DNA of 51,692 nucleotides from SKVR01 sp037441525 (GCA_037441525.1 JBBISA010000028.1:1-51692), one strand, 5' to 3'; positions 1 through 8,523 are shown, counted from the first letter of the stretch. Notes: generated by a model not told the origin, from the letters alone. Translations and numbers: made by a program.

Positions 1-437
1 CGCAATACATCAACCTCGCCCAGAAACGCCGGCAGGGTGCGTATGGTTTCAATATCCAGCGATACTGTTCCCATTTCTGCCCTTTCAACGTTCTGGCGCG
101 CCCTTTCTGCCTCAACAGTAACTTCTCCCAAACGAATACCATCATTTCTTAGGGATACATTTAACCGTTTATCCTGGTTCATACTTATTTTATGCTCTTC
201 GCGCTGATAGCCAATAAAGGAAAAGACAATAATGTATTCTCCACGGTCAAGTTCAATACTATAATATCCATTTAAATCGGTAACAGTACCTGAGCGAGTG
301 GTTGGAAAATAAACGTTGACTCCGGGAAGTGTTTCTCCGGTGGATGCATCGCGAACAAATCCTGACAGAACATAATTCTGGGCATGAAGTTGGTAAGAGA
401 TGGCAAAGAATAAAATGAGATATAAAGTTGTTTTCAT
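1..437 (-). CDS. TonB-dependent receptor, N-terminal part (cut by window edge)
   Basis: Reading the minus strand from the ATG at 437 gives an open frame of 145 codons that runs off the left edge. It begins with a signal peptide (MKTTLYLILFFAISYQLHAQ). Residues about 22-100 form a carboxypeptidase-regulatory-like beta-sandwich, with the typical GFVRDASTGETLPGVNVYF start, then SGTVTDLNGYYSI and FSFIGYQ. The last visible residues (GEVTVEAERARQNVE, then SLDIETIRTLPAFLGEVDVL) match the start of a plug domain. This is the architecture of outer-membrane TonB-dependent receptors of Bacteroidota. The substrate cannot be told because the barrel lies outside the window. It is divergent from the metal locus that starts at 702. 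Confidence 0.85.
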   Translation of the reverse strand, partial: MKTTLYLILFFAISYQLHAQNYVLSGFVRDASTGETLPGVNVYFPTTRSGTVTDLNGYYSIELDRGEYIIVFSFIGYQREEHKISMNQDKRLNVSLRNDGIRLGEVTVEAERARQNVERAEMGTVSLDIETIRTLPAFLGEVDVL

Positions 438-444
438 GGATGGG

Positions 445-452
445 CAAAATTA
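445..452 (-). promoter_or_regulatory. -7 promoter box of the TonB receptor
   Basis: The minus strand reads TAATTTTG, an exact match to the Bacteroidota -7 consensus TAnnTTTG. It ends 8 nt before the ATG at 437, so a start site at the usual distance would leave almost no 5' untranslated leader. No clear -33 TTTG was found at the expected spacing. Confidence 0.45.
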
Positions 453-701
453 TAAACTTCTTTTCACACGTTAAACTATAAAAAGATTTGTTCAACAGGA
501 AGTTTCACATTTTAAACAAGACCTTATGGCTATTGTTCTTATGCAGAGGTTAATTGAGGTTAAATGAGCCTGCTTTTCTCCCTAACCAAACCAACACCTA
601 ATTCTTTTAAATTTATTTTCAGTATAACCCTTACAAAGTTTTGAACCGATTTATTTACCTTTACATATAAAGATGCGTTACTAACTTTTATTTAATGAAA
701 C

Positions 702-1091
702 ATGAATAAGACCAGATTTTTATTTGCTTTTGCAATCCTAACAAGCCTAATTTTCTCAGAAAAATATATAATTGCCCAAAGCAGGGATGTTCAGGTTGAA
801 CTTACCGTTTTGGGAAATTGCGGTATGTGCAAGGAACGTATTGAAAGGGCGGCCTTTAGCATACGCGGAGTTCGAAGTGCTGATTGGAATAAGAATACCA
901 AGAAACTCACATTATCATACAGATCTGATCGTACCTCGCAGGAAACAGTTGAAAGGGCAATTGCAAAAGCCGGCCACGATACCGAGAATTTCCTTGCCGA
1001 TGAAAAAACCCACGCCAACCTGCACCATTGTTGTGTGTATGAGAGAAATCCTGAATTTCTGAGAAAAAATAAATTGTGGAACGCCCAATAA
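702..1091 (+). CDS. Exported heavy-metal-associated (HMA) domain protein
   Basis: A 129-residue protein with a signal peptide (about 1-26, ending IIAQS) and one HMA ferredoxin-like fold. The metal site is GNCGMC with Cys40 and Cys43. The following helix KERIERAAFSIRGV and the strand pattern ADWNKNTKKLTLSY are typical of MerP/CopZ-like domains. A C-terminal tail carries HHCC (108-111), which could be a second metal site. By family it binds Cu(I) or another soft metal in the periplasm. It lies 14 nt upstream of a cytoplasmic HMA chaperone and ahead of a Cys-rich protein and a TonB receptor, which suggests one metal-handling locus. Copper is an inference from context. Confidence 0.85.
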   Translation: MNKTRFLFAFAILTSLIFSEKYIIAQSRDVQVELTVLGNCGMCKERIERAAFSIRGVRSADWNKNTKKLTLSYRSDRTSQETVERAIAKAGHDTENFLADEKTHANLHHCCVYERNPEFLRKNKLWNAQ

Positions 1092-1105
1092 TCATTGTGT
1101 AAATT

Positions 1106-1315
1106 ATGGAAACAAAAACCTTTAAGGTTGATGGATTAAGTTGTCCTCATTGTGTGGCAAAGGTCCAAAGAACGCTTCAGGATTTTCCGGGAATGACCAG
1201 GGTAGTGGTTTCTCAGAATGAACAGGCAGTTCGATTAGAAGCTGAAACTATCCCCACCCTGGATGCTTTAAACCAGGCACTTTCCGATGCCGGGAATTAC
1301 AGGTTATCTGAATAG
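1106..1315 (+). CDS. Copper-chaperone-like HMA protein
   Basis: A 69-residue single-domain HMA protein without signal peptide. The metal-binding loop is GLSCPHC (Cys13, Cys16), followed by VAKVQRTLQDFPGM and a C-terminal helix LDALNQALSDAGNY, the full beta-alpha-beta-beta-alpha-beta order. The length is typical of CopZ/Atx1-type chaperones, which carry Cu(I) in the cytoplasm. It starts 14 nt after the exported HMA gene and is probably cotranscribed with it. No P-type ATPase gene is visible in the window, so the partner is unknown. Confidence 0.85.
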   Translation: METKTFKVDGLSCPHCVAKVQRTLQDFPGMTRVVVSQNEQAVRLEAETIPTLDALNQALSDAGNYRLSE

Positions 1316-1326
1316 AATAATTTGTT

Positions 1327-1334
1327 TATCTTTG
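1327..1334 (+). promoter_or_regulatory. -7 promoter box ahead of the Cys-rich protein and TonB receptor
   Basis: TATCTTTG is an exact match to TAnnTTTG and lies 40 nt before the ATG at 1375, directly after the HMA gene. It suggests that the Cys-rich protein and the TonB receptor have their own promoter besides any read-through from 702. Confidence 0.5.
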
Positions 1335-1374
1335 TAATTATTTAGGTGCTTTAATGCTTAATTAATTTGCTGAA

Positions 1375-1872
1375 ATGCGCAAACACCTGCAATTAGTTTT
1401 TTCATTTGTAATGGTGGTTTTATTTACGGTATCATTTACCGGAATAAGACTATTTGTGCATGAATGTGCCTCCTGCAATACGGTTGCTGTCGGGTTGCTT
1501 AAGCCGCTTCATGATTGCTGTGAAAAGCCCTCTGGCACCAATCATTCTCAATGTGCTGAAGTTAAACATGCTGAAATATCAGAACCCATATCCTGCTGTA
1601 ATGCTGATTCAGAACCGCAAACCTGCCATAAGGGGAATTGCTGTTCTGACGAAATCCGTTATATAGTAAACGAAACAGATTTTACCAAGGAAAGGCCTAT
1701 AAGCAACCCCGAGCCATTGGTACTGCCCGTTCTCCTGGCATGTTTTACCGACATTTCGCTTTCCGAATTATCTGCATCACAGATTTCGTACCCATTACAT
1801 TCCAATGATCCGCCGCCCAGATTAACGGGTAAAGAATGGATTATTTATTCCCATCAACTAAAAATATCGTAG
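1375..1872 (+). CDS. Cys-rich exported protein of the HYC_CC_PP type
   Basis: A 165-residue protein with an N-terminal hydrophobic segment (about 8-26: LVFSFVMVVLFTVSFTGI). Many cysteines follow: HECASC (29-34), DCCEK (47-51), Cys60, SCC (73-75), TCHKGNCC (83-90). It ends with NDPPPRL (144-150). This pattern of an H-x-C motif, repeated CC pairs and a final PP stretch is, as I recall it, a Bacteroidota family seen directly upstream of TonB receptors of metal loci. The role is not established. The cysteines suggest binding of copper or another thiophilic metal in the periplasm. It lies 79 nt upstream of the receptor gene. Confidence 0.7.
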   Translation: MRKHLQLVFSFVMVVLFTVSFTGIRLFVHECASCNTVAVGLLKPLHDCCEKPSGTNHSQCAEVKHAEISEPISCCNADSEPQTCHKGNCCSDEIRYIVNETDFTKERPISNPEPLVLPVLLACFTDISLSELSASQISYPLHSNDPPPRLTGKEWIIYSHQLKIS

Positions 1873-1951
1873 CTTTTCTGGTTTTAACAAAAAGCCCCAA
1901 TAGATAGTACCTGTTGGGTAAACTTCTTTTTTAATCCTAAACAATTCTGCT

Positions 1952-4291
1952 ATGAATATTTTAAGTCTAATAATAAATACCAACAAAAACAAGTCAATTC
2001 AAGTCGCATCAGGTTGGTTTAGCAAAACCAGGTATACTATCTTACCGTTCGCTTTGTTTATCGCTGCAATAATTGGATTTTCTCCAAATCCTGTTTTTTC
2101 GCTCGACCAACCAATCAGGGGTATAGTATATGGAGAAGAAAACCATGGTGGCCACCTTCATACTATAAAACTGGCTGGCGCCAATGTGTTTTGGCTGGGT
2201 ACCACCATCGGCACTGCCACCGATAACGAGGGGAGGTTTATCCTTTCTTCAGCACCAGGTCTCCCTCACCAATTGGTTATTAGTTTCATGGGTTTTCAGA
2301 CTGACACTTTACTAATACAGCCCGGCAGGGTAGAGGTGGAAGCAACCCTGCGATCATCGCAGCAATTGCAGGAAGTTGTAGTGGCATCTCGCAGGCCAGG
2401 AAGCCACATCTCAACAATAGAGCCTATCCTTACCAATGTTATTACCGAAACTGAACTTCAACGGGCAGCATGTTGCAACCTTTCTGAAGCATTTGAAACC
2501 AATGCATCGGTTGATGTCTCTTTTTCTGATGCCGTTTCAGGGGCTCAGCAAATTCAACTGCTGGGTCTGGCCGGAATATACAGCCAAATACTTACCGAGA
2601 ATACTCCAACCATAAGAGGGTTAGGGCAACCCTACGGTTTGGGCTTTATTCCCGGCCCCTGGATGGAAGCAATACATGTATCGAAAGGAGCCGGTAGTGT
2701 GGTTAATGGTTATGAATCGATTACAGGGCAGATCAACGTTGAGCTCAAAAAACCGGAAAATTCTGATATGTTGTTCTATAATTTCTACGGAAATGATTTT
2801 GGTCGCCTGGAAAGCTCATTGAATGCGGCAACCAAACTAAACGACCGCTGGTCGGCCATGATACTTGCCCATGGAGAATTTATGCAGAACCAGTTCGATC
2901 ATAACGGAGATAATTTCATCGATCACCCCCTGTTGCGCAAATACAATATAGTGAATCGTTACAGGTTTAATAAACCCCAGGTAATTGAATCGCAGTTTGG
3001 TTTCAGGGTGATGCAGGAAGATAGGAGAGGGGGGCAACTCTCTTTTTTCGAAAATCAGGCGCAACTGGGTTCACCTGTTTTTTATGGCTTTGGTGTGAAT
3101 ACCAACAGGTATGAAGCATTCGCAAGAACCGGATTTTTCTTGCCCGGTCAACCCGATGGAAGCATAGGCACCCAGGTGAGCCTTATTCATCACAACCACG
3201 ATTCGCAATATGGATTAAATACTTACCAGGGGCGGCAAAACACCCTGTATGTCAATGTCATTTACGAAAATTCCATTGCCCGCAATCCTGATCATAAGGT
3301 TAATGCCGGGGTAAGTTACATAATGGACGATTACAGGGAAGCCATGCTTGCTGCTGGAGATGACTTTAACTTCGATCGTTTCGAGTCTGTTCCGGGGGTA
3401 TTTGCGCAGTACACTTTTAACCGTCATGAAAAATTCACGGGTATTGCAGGGGTCAGGGCTGATTTTCATAATCTTCACGGAACATTCATCTCACCACGCT
3501 TTCATACCCGAACTGCCCTTTCAGAGAATACCGTGCTTAGGGCTTCGGCTGGCAAGGGTTACAGAGTTCCAAACATGATAGCCGAAAATATTGGCCTGCT
3601 GGTAAGTAACCGCCACTTCAGGTTTGAAGAAACAATCAGGCCCGAAGAAGCCTGGAACTATGGCGGAAGTCTTACCCAATCTTTTAACCTGTTTGGCAAC
3701 GGTGCTTCAGTGGCTGTAGAGTACTATCGTACACACTTTGTAAATCAGCTTATTGTTGATGTGGACTCGCAACATGGCGTGGCCCGTTTTTACAATCTCA
3801 ACGGTCGCTCCTTTGCCAACAACGCTCAGATTGAGTTTAAATTCGAACCCATAAGGTTTTTTGATATTACTGCAGCCTACCGGTTAACCGATGTTAAAAC
3901 CACCATCGACGGACAGTTAATGACAAAACCATTTGTAAACAATTACAAGGGAATGATTACAGGTTCTTATGCAACAGGCAGCAACAGGTGGCAATTCGAT
4001 CTGACTTCACAGTTCAATGGAAAAAGCCGTATCCCTGATACCAGCATTCTGCCACACCACTTCCAAATGCCTTCCGTATCGCCCGCTTATACAGTTATTC
4101 ATGCCCAGATAACCCGCCGCTGGAACAATTTCGATCTTTACGTTGGGGGTGAAAATCTTACCAATTTCAAACAACACAAGCCTATTATTGCTTATGACAA
4201 TCCTTACGGTGAGCATTTTGATGCATCTATGATCTGGGGCCCCATCATGGGCCGTATGTTTTACCTCGGATTAAGGTATTCCATCCAATAA
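1952..4291 (+). CDS. TonB-dependent receptor, probable copper or metal complex uptake
   Basis: A 779-residue outer-membrane receptor. After a long N-terminus with a hydrophobic signal (about 29-50) comes a carboxypeptidase-regulatory-like domain (about 53-133). The plug (about 140-265) contains TPTIRGLGQPYGLGFIPGPW and SKGAGSVVNGYESITGQI. The remainder is a beta-barrel ending in LGLRYSIQ. The plug carries an unusual CC pair (Cys174-Cys175 in AACCNLSEAFETNASVDVSF), which I associate with Bacteroidota receptors next to HMA and Cys-rich proteins. Family knowledge supports TonB-driven import; copper as the cargo is inferred from the neighbours. A T-run at 4361-4367 follows, but only a very weak stem precedes it. 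Confidence 0.85.
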   Translation: MNILSLIINTNKNKSIQVASGWFSKTRYTILPFALFIAAIIGFSPNPVFSLDQPIRGIVYGEENHGGHLHTIKLAGANVFWLGTTIGTATDNEGRFILSSAPGLPHQLVISFMGFQTDTLLIQPGRVEVEATLRSSQQLQEVVVASRRPGSHISTIEPILTNVITETELQRAACCNLSEAFETNASVDVSFSDAVSGAQQIQLLGLAGIYSQILTENTPTIRGLGQPYGLGFIPGPWMEAIHVSKGAGSVVNGYESITGQINVELKKPENSDMLFYNFYGNDFGRLESSLNAATKLNDRWSAMILAHGEFMQNQFDHNGDNFIDHPLLRKYNIVNRYRFNKPQVIESQFGFRVMQEDRRGGQLSFFENQAQLGSPVFYGFGVNTNRYEAFARTGFFLPGQPDGSIGTQVSLIHHNHDSQYGLNTYQGRQNTLYVNVIYENSIARNPDHKVNAGVSYIMDDYREAMLAAGDDFNFDRFESVPGVFAQYTFNRHEKFTGIAGVRADFHNLHGTFISPRFHTRTALSENTVLRASAGKGYRVPNMIAENIGLLVSNRHFRFEETIRPEEAWNYGGSLTQSFNLFGNGASVAVEYYRTHFVNQLIVDVDSQHGVARFYNLNGRSFANNAQIEFKFEPIRFFDITAAYRLTDVKTTIDGQLMTKPFVNNYKGMITGSYATGSNRWQFDLTSQFNGKSRIPDTSILPHHFQMPSVSPAYTVIHAQITRRWNNFDLYVGGENLTNFKQHKPIIAYDNPYGEHFDASMIWGPIMGRMFYLGLRYSIQ

Positions 4292-4606
4292 AAACAAGAG
4301 ATCAAAACCTTCGTCCAACACTAATCAGTCTCCCCAAGACCCGGTCTCCCTACCCGGTTTTTTTATAACTTTGAAAACCCTGACTGAATTCAATACATTC
4401 AGGCCAAAAACCATGGGTTCAACTATTTTTATAATATACCCAATCATGCATTGTCGCTCACCAATTGCCAATCTCTAAATCTTAACAATAATCTCTGGAA
4501 AGACTCCCAAAGCCTGATCTCGTCCAAGGCCGAGACACGGTACCTTAAACCCGATACCTAACATCTAATCCCTTTTTAAACACTAACAACTAATTCCACC
4601 GAAACT
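4292..4606. other. Intergenic region between the metal locus and SRAP gene
   Basis: 315 bp without a convincing gene. It holds a direct repeat of ACCCGGT followed by seven T at 4361-4367, perhaps a weak terminator for the receptor gene. I see no clear -7 box for the downstream SRAP gene. Confidence 0.4.
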
Positions 4607-5383
4607 ATGTGCTATTGGGTAGGAACCAAAAAAGTACGCGAAGAAATGTTGCGCCGGTTGCAACAAGACCCCGATGATGAAATTGCCCAATTGTTTTATA
4701 AAACCTTTGTGGGAAATTCATCCATGAAATTTATGGATCATTGGGTGGCCATTGGCAAAGCCAAACCCATGTTGAGTGTAATGTTGCTGGATAAAAAACA
4801 CGGATTACACTTTCGCAATATGCAGTGGGGGCTCGACTGGAAATATACCGATGCAAAATCCGGCAAAGAATATTCAAGGGAGTTGATAAATTCTACCTGC
4901 GAAAAGGTATTTTTTGTGCATAAGAAAGTGATTTTTTCGCATCGCTGCGTAGTGCCATTAGACGGATATTACGAATTCTTCCACTTTGCAGGCCAGGTGT
5001 ATCCTTATTTCATTTTCCCGGTTGAAGGTTTATTTTTCGTGGCAGCAGTTTGGGAAGAAGTTGCAGATTTGGATACTGGAGAAATAATTGAGGGTATATC
5101 GCTTATTACAACTCCACCCAATCCGCTGGCCGAAAAACTTCATAATAATCCCAAGGCACCCCATGGACCAAGAATGTTACTGGTGTTGCCCCACGAAAAA
5201 GTACTTGATTATCTTAGGCCCGATGCCACCATGGATGACCTTAAAACTCTGTTCAGGCCCTTTCCGCATGATCTTATGGATGCTTACCCCACTGTAAGGT
5301 TTTTGCGAAAGGATTTTACGGGAAGTTTAAACTCAGAAGAGGTGAGAAAAAGGGTGGATTACCCCGAGTTGTTTTTTGCCTGA
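4607..5383 (+). CDS. SRAP-family protein (YedK/HMCES-like abasic-site crosslinker)
   Basis: A 258-residue SOS-response-associated peptidase family protein. The family attaches its Cys2, exposed after Met removal, to abasic sites in single-stranded DNA. Here the start is MCYWVG, which fixes both start codon and catalytic Cys2. Other family residues are visible: Glu123 in VVPLDGYYEF and His176 in APHGPRMLLVLP. Asn95 and Glu99 in LINSTCEKVF fit the usual N-A-R-x-E-T stretch. An insertion between Cys2 and the first conserved strand makes it a little longer than E. coli YedK. It appears to be a single-gene unit, convergent with the dehydrogenase gene that ends at 5411. Confidence 0.9.
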   Translation: MCYWVGTKKVREEMLRRLQQDPDDEIAQLFYKTFVGNSSMKFMDHWVAIGKAKPMLSVMLLDKKHGLHFRNMQWGLDWKYTDAKSGKEYSRELINSTCEKVFFVHKKVIFSHRCVVPLDGYYEFFHFAGQVYPYFIFPVEGLFFVAAVWEEVADLDTGEIIEGISLITTPPNPLAEKLHNNPKAPHGPRMLLVLPHEKVLDYLRPDATMDDLKTLFRPFPHDLMDAYPTVRFLRKDFTGSLNSEEVRKRVDYPELFFA

Positions 5384-5410
5384 AAGGAAAAGACAGGCAC
5401 ATTAAAAGAT

Positions 5411-6445
5411 TTAAAATTCGATCATTGCTTTCATAACACCATCTTTATAACCAGCTACCAGGTCGAATGCAGCTTTGGTATTATCAAAATTGAAACGATG
5501 GGTAACCATGGGTTTCACATTCACTTTTTCACCGGCAAGCATTTCAAGGGTTTCTTCAAGAGTGTGATTCTGGCGGCGTACATTTGCGATGGTTATCTCC
5601 TTGTGTCTCAGTTTATCAACACCGAAAGTCCAGTTAAGTATTTCGGGGATACCTACGATCATGATCTTACCGCCGGGTTTAAGAAGGTCTATTGCCTGAT
5701 CGATTGCGGATTGCTGTCCACAACATTCAAAAATTACATCCATTCCCGCAGGTTCGATGGCAAGGATATTGGCCGCAATATCTTCGTTGTCGGGCTTGCC
5801 GCACCATGAAGCGCCTGTTTGCAAAGCCTTTTGCAATCGGTCTTCAATCTTATCGGTAACAAATATTTTTCCTGCCCCTATTGTCTGTGCGGCCATCATT
5901 ACACTCATACCAATGGGGCCATAGCCCAGAATTCCAATATTGGCGTCCTTCATAGGGATTGACTGCCTTACTGCATATACTCCAATGGCGAGGGGCTCAG
6001 ATATAGCAGCTTCGTCCCAGGTCATGGTATCAGGTATTACAAAGCAACTGGTTTCAGGCATCACAATGTATTCCGAAAGGCACCCATTGGCCTGGCCGGG
6101 GCAACCCAGAAACCTGAGCTTGCGGCAGGTGTGGGGGCGTCCTGCTTTACACTGATCACATTCCCAGCAGGGCATGGCTGGTTCAATGGCTATGCGGTCG
6201 CCGGGTTTTACACGGGTAACTGCCCTGCCAACTTCAACAACTTCACCTGCTCCTTCATGACCCACCGGGAAGGGATATTGTACCACCTGTTTCCCAATTC
6301 TGCCAAGTGTATAATAATGGATGTCGGAGCCACAAACCCCCATCACTTTCATCCTTATCTTCACATCGGTGGGATTTACAATAAGCGGATCAGGAGTATC
6401 CAACATCTCCATACTCCTGATCCCGGTTAACATCATTGTTTTCAT
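5411..6445 (-). CDS. Zinc-dependent alcohol/polyol dehydrogenase (MDR family)
   Basis: A 344-residue medium-chain dehydrogenase of the sorbitol/threonine dehydrogenase branch. The catalytic zinc site is Cys38 (GVCGSDIHYY), His63-Glu64 (GHEGAGEVVEVG) and Glu150 (SEPLAIGVYA). A structural zinc site is intact: Cys93, Cys96, Cys99 and Cys107. The NAD(P)-binding fold starts at GILGYGPIGM (171-180). It oxidises a secondary alcohol or polyol; the exact substrate cannot be read from sequence. It follows the DUF1080 gene by 4 nt, so both are probably one transcript, which hints at use of a sugar or sugar alcohol released from an exported hydrolytic step. Confidence 0.88.
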   Translation of the reverse strand: MKTMMLTGIRSMEMLDTPDPLIVNPTDVKIRMKVMGVCGSDIHYYTLGRIGKQVVQYPFPVGHEGAGEVVEVGRAVTRVKPGDRIAIEPAMPCWECDQCKAGRPHTCRKLRFLGCPGQANGCLSEYIVMPETSCFVIPDTMTWDEAAISEPLAIGVYAVRQSIPMKDANIGILGYGPIGMSVMMAAQTIGAGKIFVTDKIEDRLQKALQTGASWCGKPDNEDIAANILAIEPAGMDVIFECCGQQSAIDQAIDLLKPGGKIMIVGIPEILNWTFGVDKLRHKEITIANVRRQNHTLEETLEMLAGEKVNVKPMVTHRFNFDNTKAAFDLVAGYKDGVMKAMIEF

Positions 6446-6449
6446 CTCA

Positions 6450-7190
6450 TTAAAGTTCTCTGATCCAGATATTGCGGAAACTTACCAGATCGCCATGGTC
6501 CTGCAGGTGAAGGGGTTCTTTCATGCTATGAGCCTTGTATTGTGGCAGTCCGATAAACTGTGTCGATCCCCATAGTTCTACATTGTTCTGCACCAACACG
6601 CCATTATGAATAACAGTAACCCTTGCAGGATGGGTAACCCGCCCTTTATCGTTGAATCGTGGCGCTGTGAAAATAATATCATAGGTTTGCCATTCGCCGG
6701 GTCTGCGGCATGCGTTTACCAGGGGAATATGCTGCTTATAAACCGATGCAGTCTGCCCATTGGGATACGTAGTGTTTTCATAGCAGTCGAGTACCTGAAT
6801 TTCGTAGCGGCCCATCAGAAAAACACCACTATTTCCACGACCCTGGCCTTCGCCTTTTACTACTTCGGGTGCACGCCATTCAAGGTGCAACTGCACATCA
6901 CCAAAGCCCTGTTTGGTTCTGATCTCGCCGGTTCCGGGTTTTACAGTTACAGCGCCATCCTTAACTTCCCACTGAGGCGCACCGCCATCTCGGCTTACCC
7001 AGTTGTTAAGATTTGTGCCATTGAAAAGGATTATGGCATCAGATGGGGGAGCGGTGCCTACCCCAGGTGTTATTACCGGCGGAACAGGTTCCCAAACATC
7101 GGTTACTTCATGGTCGCGTCGTTGTGCCTGCATGGTGAGTGAAATCAATAAAAATAAAAAAGTTAACGATCTTAATAGTTTTGCTGTCAT
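6450..7190 (-). CDS. Exported DUF1080 (3-keto-disaccharide hydrolase type) protein
   Basis: A 246-residue protein with signal peptide (about 1-22, ending LTMQAQ) and one DUF1080 jelly-roll domain. Family landmarks are IILFNGTNLNNWVSRDG, WEVKDGAVTV, GDVQLHLEWRAP, GNSGVFLMGRYEIQVLDCYEN and the C-terminal VSFRNIWIREL. Members are related to concanavalin-like lectins/glucanases, and some hydrolyse 3-keto-glycosides. Activity here is inferred from the family. It is the first gene of a two-gene unit with the dehydrogenase at 5411-6445. No perfect promoter box was seen; the upstream minus strand has TTTAATTTGC, one change from the -7 consensus. Confidence 0.85.
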   Translation of the reverse strand: MTAKLLRSLTFLFLLISLTMQAQRRDHEVTDVWEPVPPVITPGVGTAPPSDAIILFNGTNLNNWVSRDGGAPQWEVKDGAVTVKPGTGEIRTKQGFGDVQLHLEWRAPEVVKGEGQGRGNSGVFLMGRYEIQVLDCYENTTYPNGQTASVYKQHIPLVNACRRPGEWQTYDIIFTAPRFNDKGRVTHPARVTVIHNGVLVQNNVELWGSTQFIGLPQYKAHSMKEPLHLQDHGDLVSFRNIWIREL

Positions 7191-7290
7191 GTTTGTGATT
7201 ATTTTGGGTTCAACAATGTTTTTGCAAATTAAAGGGTTTTTTCCATGCCCGGTATGTTTTTCATGATTTACGATTGTATTATGGGTATCG

Positions 7291-7350
7291 GATTGTTGAT
7301 TGTCGGATGGTTGATTTTCGGATTGATGATTTTCGGATTGTTGATTTTCG
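7291..7350. repeat. 15-bp tandem repeat array, copy A
   Basis: Four contiguous units of a 15-mer with consensus GATTGTTGATTTTCG, with one to three changes per unit. A related array of five units lies at 8524-8598 in the same orientation. The unit length is a multiple of three, so the arrays read as meaningless periodic peptides (FGLMI-like) in one frame; I do not call them genes. Confidence 0.85.
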
Positions 7351-7458
7351 GATTTCGGTTGTAAGGTGTCGGTTATCAGGTTTCAGGTATTAGGTATCCG
7401 ATGTCAGGCATCGTGTCTCGGCCTTAGACGAAACCGGGTTTTTTTTCGAACGCGGCAA

Positions 7459-7582
7459 CCCCGAAGGGGTGAAATCATTATAGCCCCGGTTTTCAACCCG
7501 GGGTTGGGGAATATGAGTGAAAAAAGACGCTACGCGCAAAAGGGAATAAAATGTGCCGGGTTTTTGGCCAGCGCAATGGCAC
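7459..7582. repeat. Structured intergenic repeat element, copy A
   Basis: A 124-bp element with three potential hairpins: CCCC-GAA-GGGG at 7459-7469, CCCCGG-loop-CCGGGG around 7484-7502, and GTGCC...GGCAC spanning 7553-7582. The centre, with GGAATATGAG then GAAAAAAG and CGCGCAAAAG, is shared nearly base for base with copy B at 8652-8776. It resembles REP-like intergenic palindromic elements that are frequent in some Bacteroidota genomes. No REP-associated transposase is in the window. Confidence 0.75.
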
Positions 7583-7717
7583 AAAATGAAATTCAAAGCA
7601 CAGTTAAAGCAGCCAACATTAAACTTTTACCTTAATTTGTCACAGTAAATGTAAGAGTTTTGCAATTCTACGTTGTAGTGAAGTTTATTTACATCTTTCT
7701 GTCATCCAGTTTTTTAT

Positions 7718-8056
7718 CTATTCAATGTTTAATTCCCCCTTAGAGACTGCGATTACCATTTCATATTTTTCTTCCTGCGTGGCCTTCAGGTCAAGTCCTG
7801 ATTTTAAAAGCAATAGTCTGGCAAGCACATACCCTGTTCTTTTATTTCCGTCCATAAACGGGTGATTTGTCACACAGCTCTGAAGTATTGCTGCTGCTTT
7901 ATCAATGGGAGAAGGAGATAAATCCTGCTGGTCAAATGCTGCCAACGGTCTGTTTATAGCTGAGTTCAATAAATTATCATCTATCACTCCATAACATCCC
8001 CCAAATTGGTCAATCAGGAGTTCATGTATTTTGAGAACAACTTCCTGTTTTATCAT
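7718..8056 (-). CDS. doc: Death-on-curing (Doc/Fic fold) family toxin
   Basis: A 112-residue protein of the Doc branch of the Fic fold. The active-site motif is HPFMDGNKRTG (His65 to Gly75), matching HPFxxGNKR with Asp69, Gly70, Asn71 and Arg73. The N-terminal helix VVLKIHELLIDQFGG and YGVIDDNLLNSAI are typical of Doc. Phage P1 Doc phosphorylates EF-Tu and blocks translation; activity here is inferred from the intact motif. Its ATG overlaps the stop codon of the antitoxin gene by 4 nt (ATGA at 8053-8056), giving translational coupling with the antitoxin first. The module sits between two direct composite repeats (7291-7582 and 8524-8776). Confidence 0.9.
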   Translation of the reverse strand: MIKQEVVLKIHELLIDQFGGCYGVIDDNLLNSAINRPLAAFDQQDLSPSPIDKAAAILQSCVTNHPFMDGNKRTGYVLARLLLLKSGLDLKATQEEKYEMVIAVSKGELNIE

Positions 8057-8241
8057 TGGGCAAGTTTCTCATGCAATTCTCTGTCTTCATGGATTATCTT
8101 TCGCAAATGGCTGGTGAATTCTGCCTGGTCTTTTGTCTGTTTTTGAGCTTCTTTTAAATAGTCAAGAAGGTCTTGCAAGACATTTTCCGGAACTGAGTCC
8201 AGAAGCTTCTGTATCTCTGATTTAATCTGTTTTTTTGTCAT
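8053..8241 (-). CDS. Putative antitoxin of the Doc module
   Basis: A 62-residue, charged, largely helical protein. I chose the ATG at 8241 (MTKKQIKSEIQKLLDSVPEN) because the frame upstream of it (to 8310) does not look coding. The stretch IQKLLDSVPENVLQDLLDYLKEA resembles DUF2281-like antitoxin helices. The C-terminal part, rich in Glu, Lys and Asp, could be the toxin-wrapping tail. The assignment rests on size, position directly upstream of doc and the 4-nt overlap; no Phd-type DNA-binding domain is obvious. Such antitoxins usually repress their own operon. Confidence 0.7.
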   Translation of the reverse strand: MTKKQIKSEIQKLLDSVPENVLQDLLDYLKEAQKQTKDQAEFTSHLRKIIHEDRELHEKLAQ

Positions 8242-8523
8242 CAGGATAAATTTACTATAAAGATAAGTCAAAACCAGTAAAATCTGCAGGTATGAAGTAC
8301 TAAAACCCACCTTTGCTGAATATTACAAGAAATCATTTAAGAGTTTCTGGCAATATCAGTATGATTGGCTCTTGGGGGCATGTTGGAGAGATGAGTACCT
8401 CCATCATCAATGAAATTATATGTTTGATATTGAGAAAATTAAAAGCAAAAATATGTATCAATATATATAATAAATTAATTTTATTGTATAGTTACTTTTT
8501 TATTGTTAATTTTTGGATTTTCG
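8242..8523. other. AT-rich intergenic stretch, possible gene remnant
   Basis: No start-to-stop gene is convincing here. On the plus strand an open frame without ATG runs from 8267 to the stop at 8411-8413. Its end reads KSFKSFWQYQYDWLLGACW and then RDEYLHHQ, which looks more protein-like than chance. It could be the tail of a decayed gene. After 8420 the sequence is very AT-rich. Confidence 0.25.

Noticed and set aside
4330..4372. Terminator after the TonB receptor at 1952-4291
   Set aside because: The T-run is good, but the two ACCCGGT copies are direct repeats and can form only a 4-bp stem, so I do not call it a terminator.
7366..7635. 89-codon open frame across structured repeat copy A
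   Set aside because: It translates the repeat hairpins and degenerate linker and has no domain pattern; the homologous element at 8652-8776 does not keep a corresponding frame.
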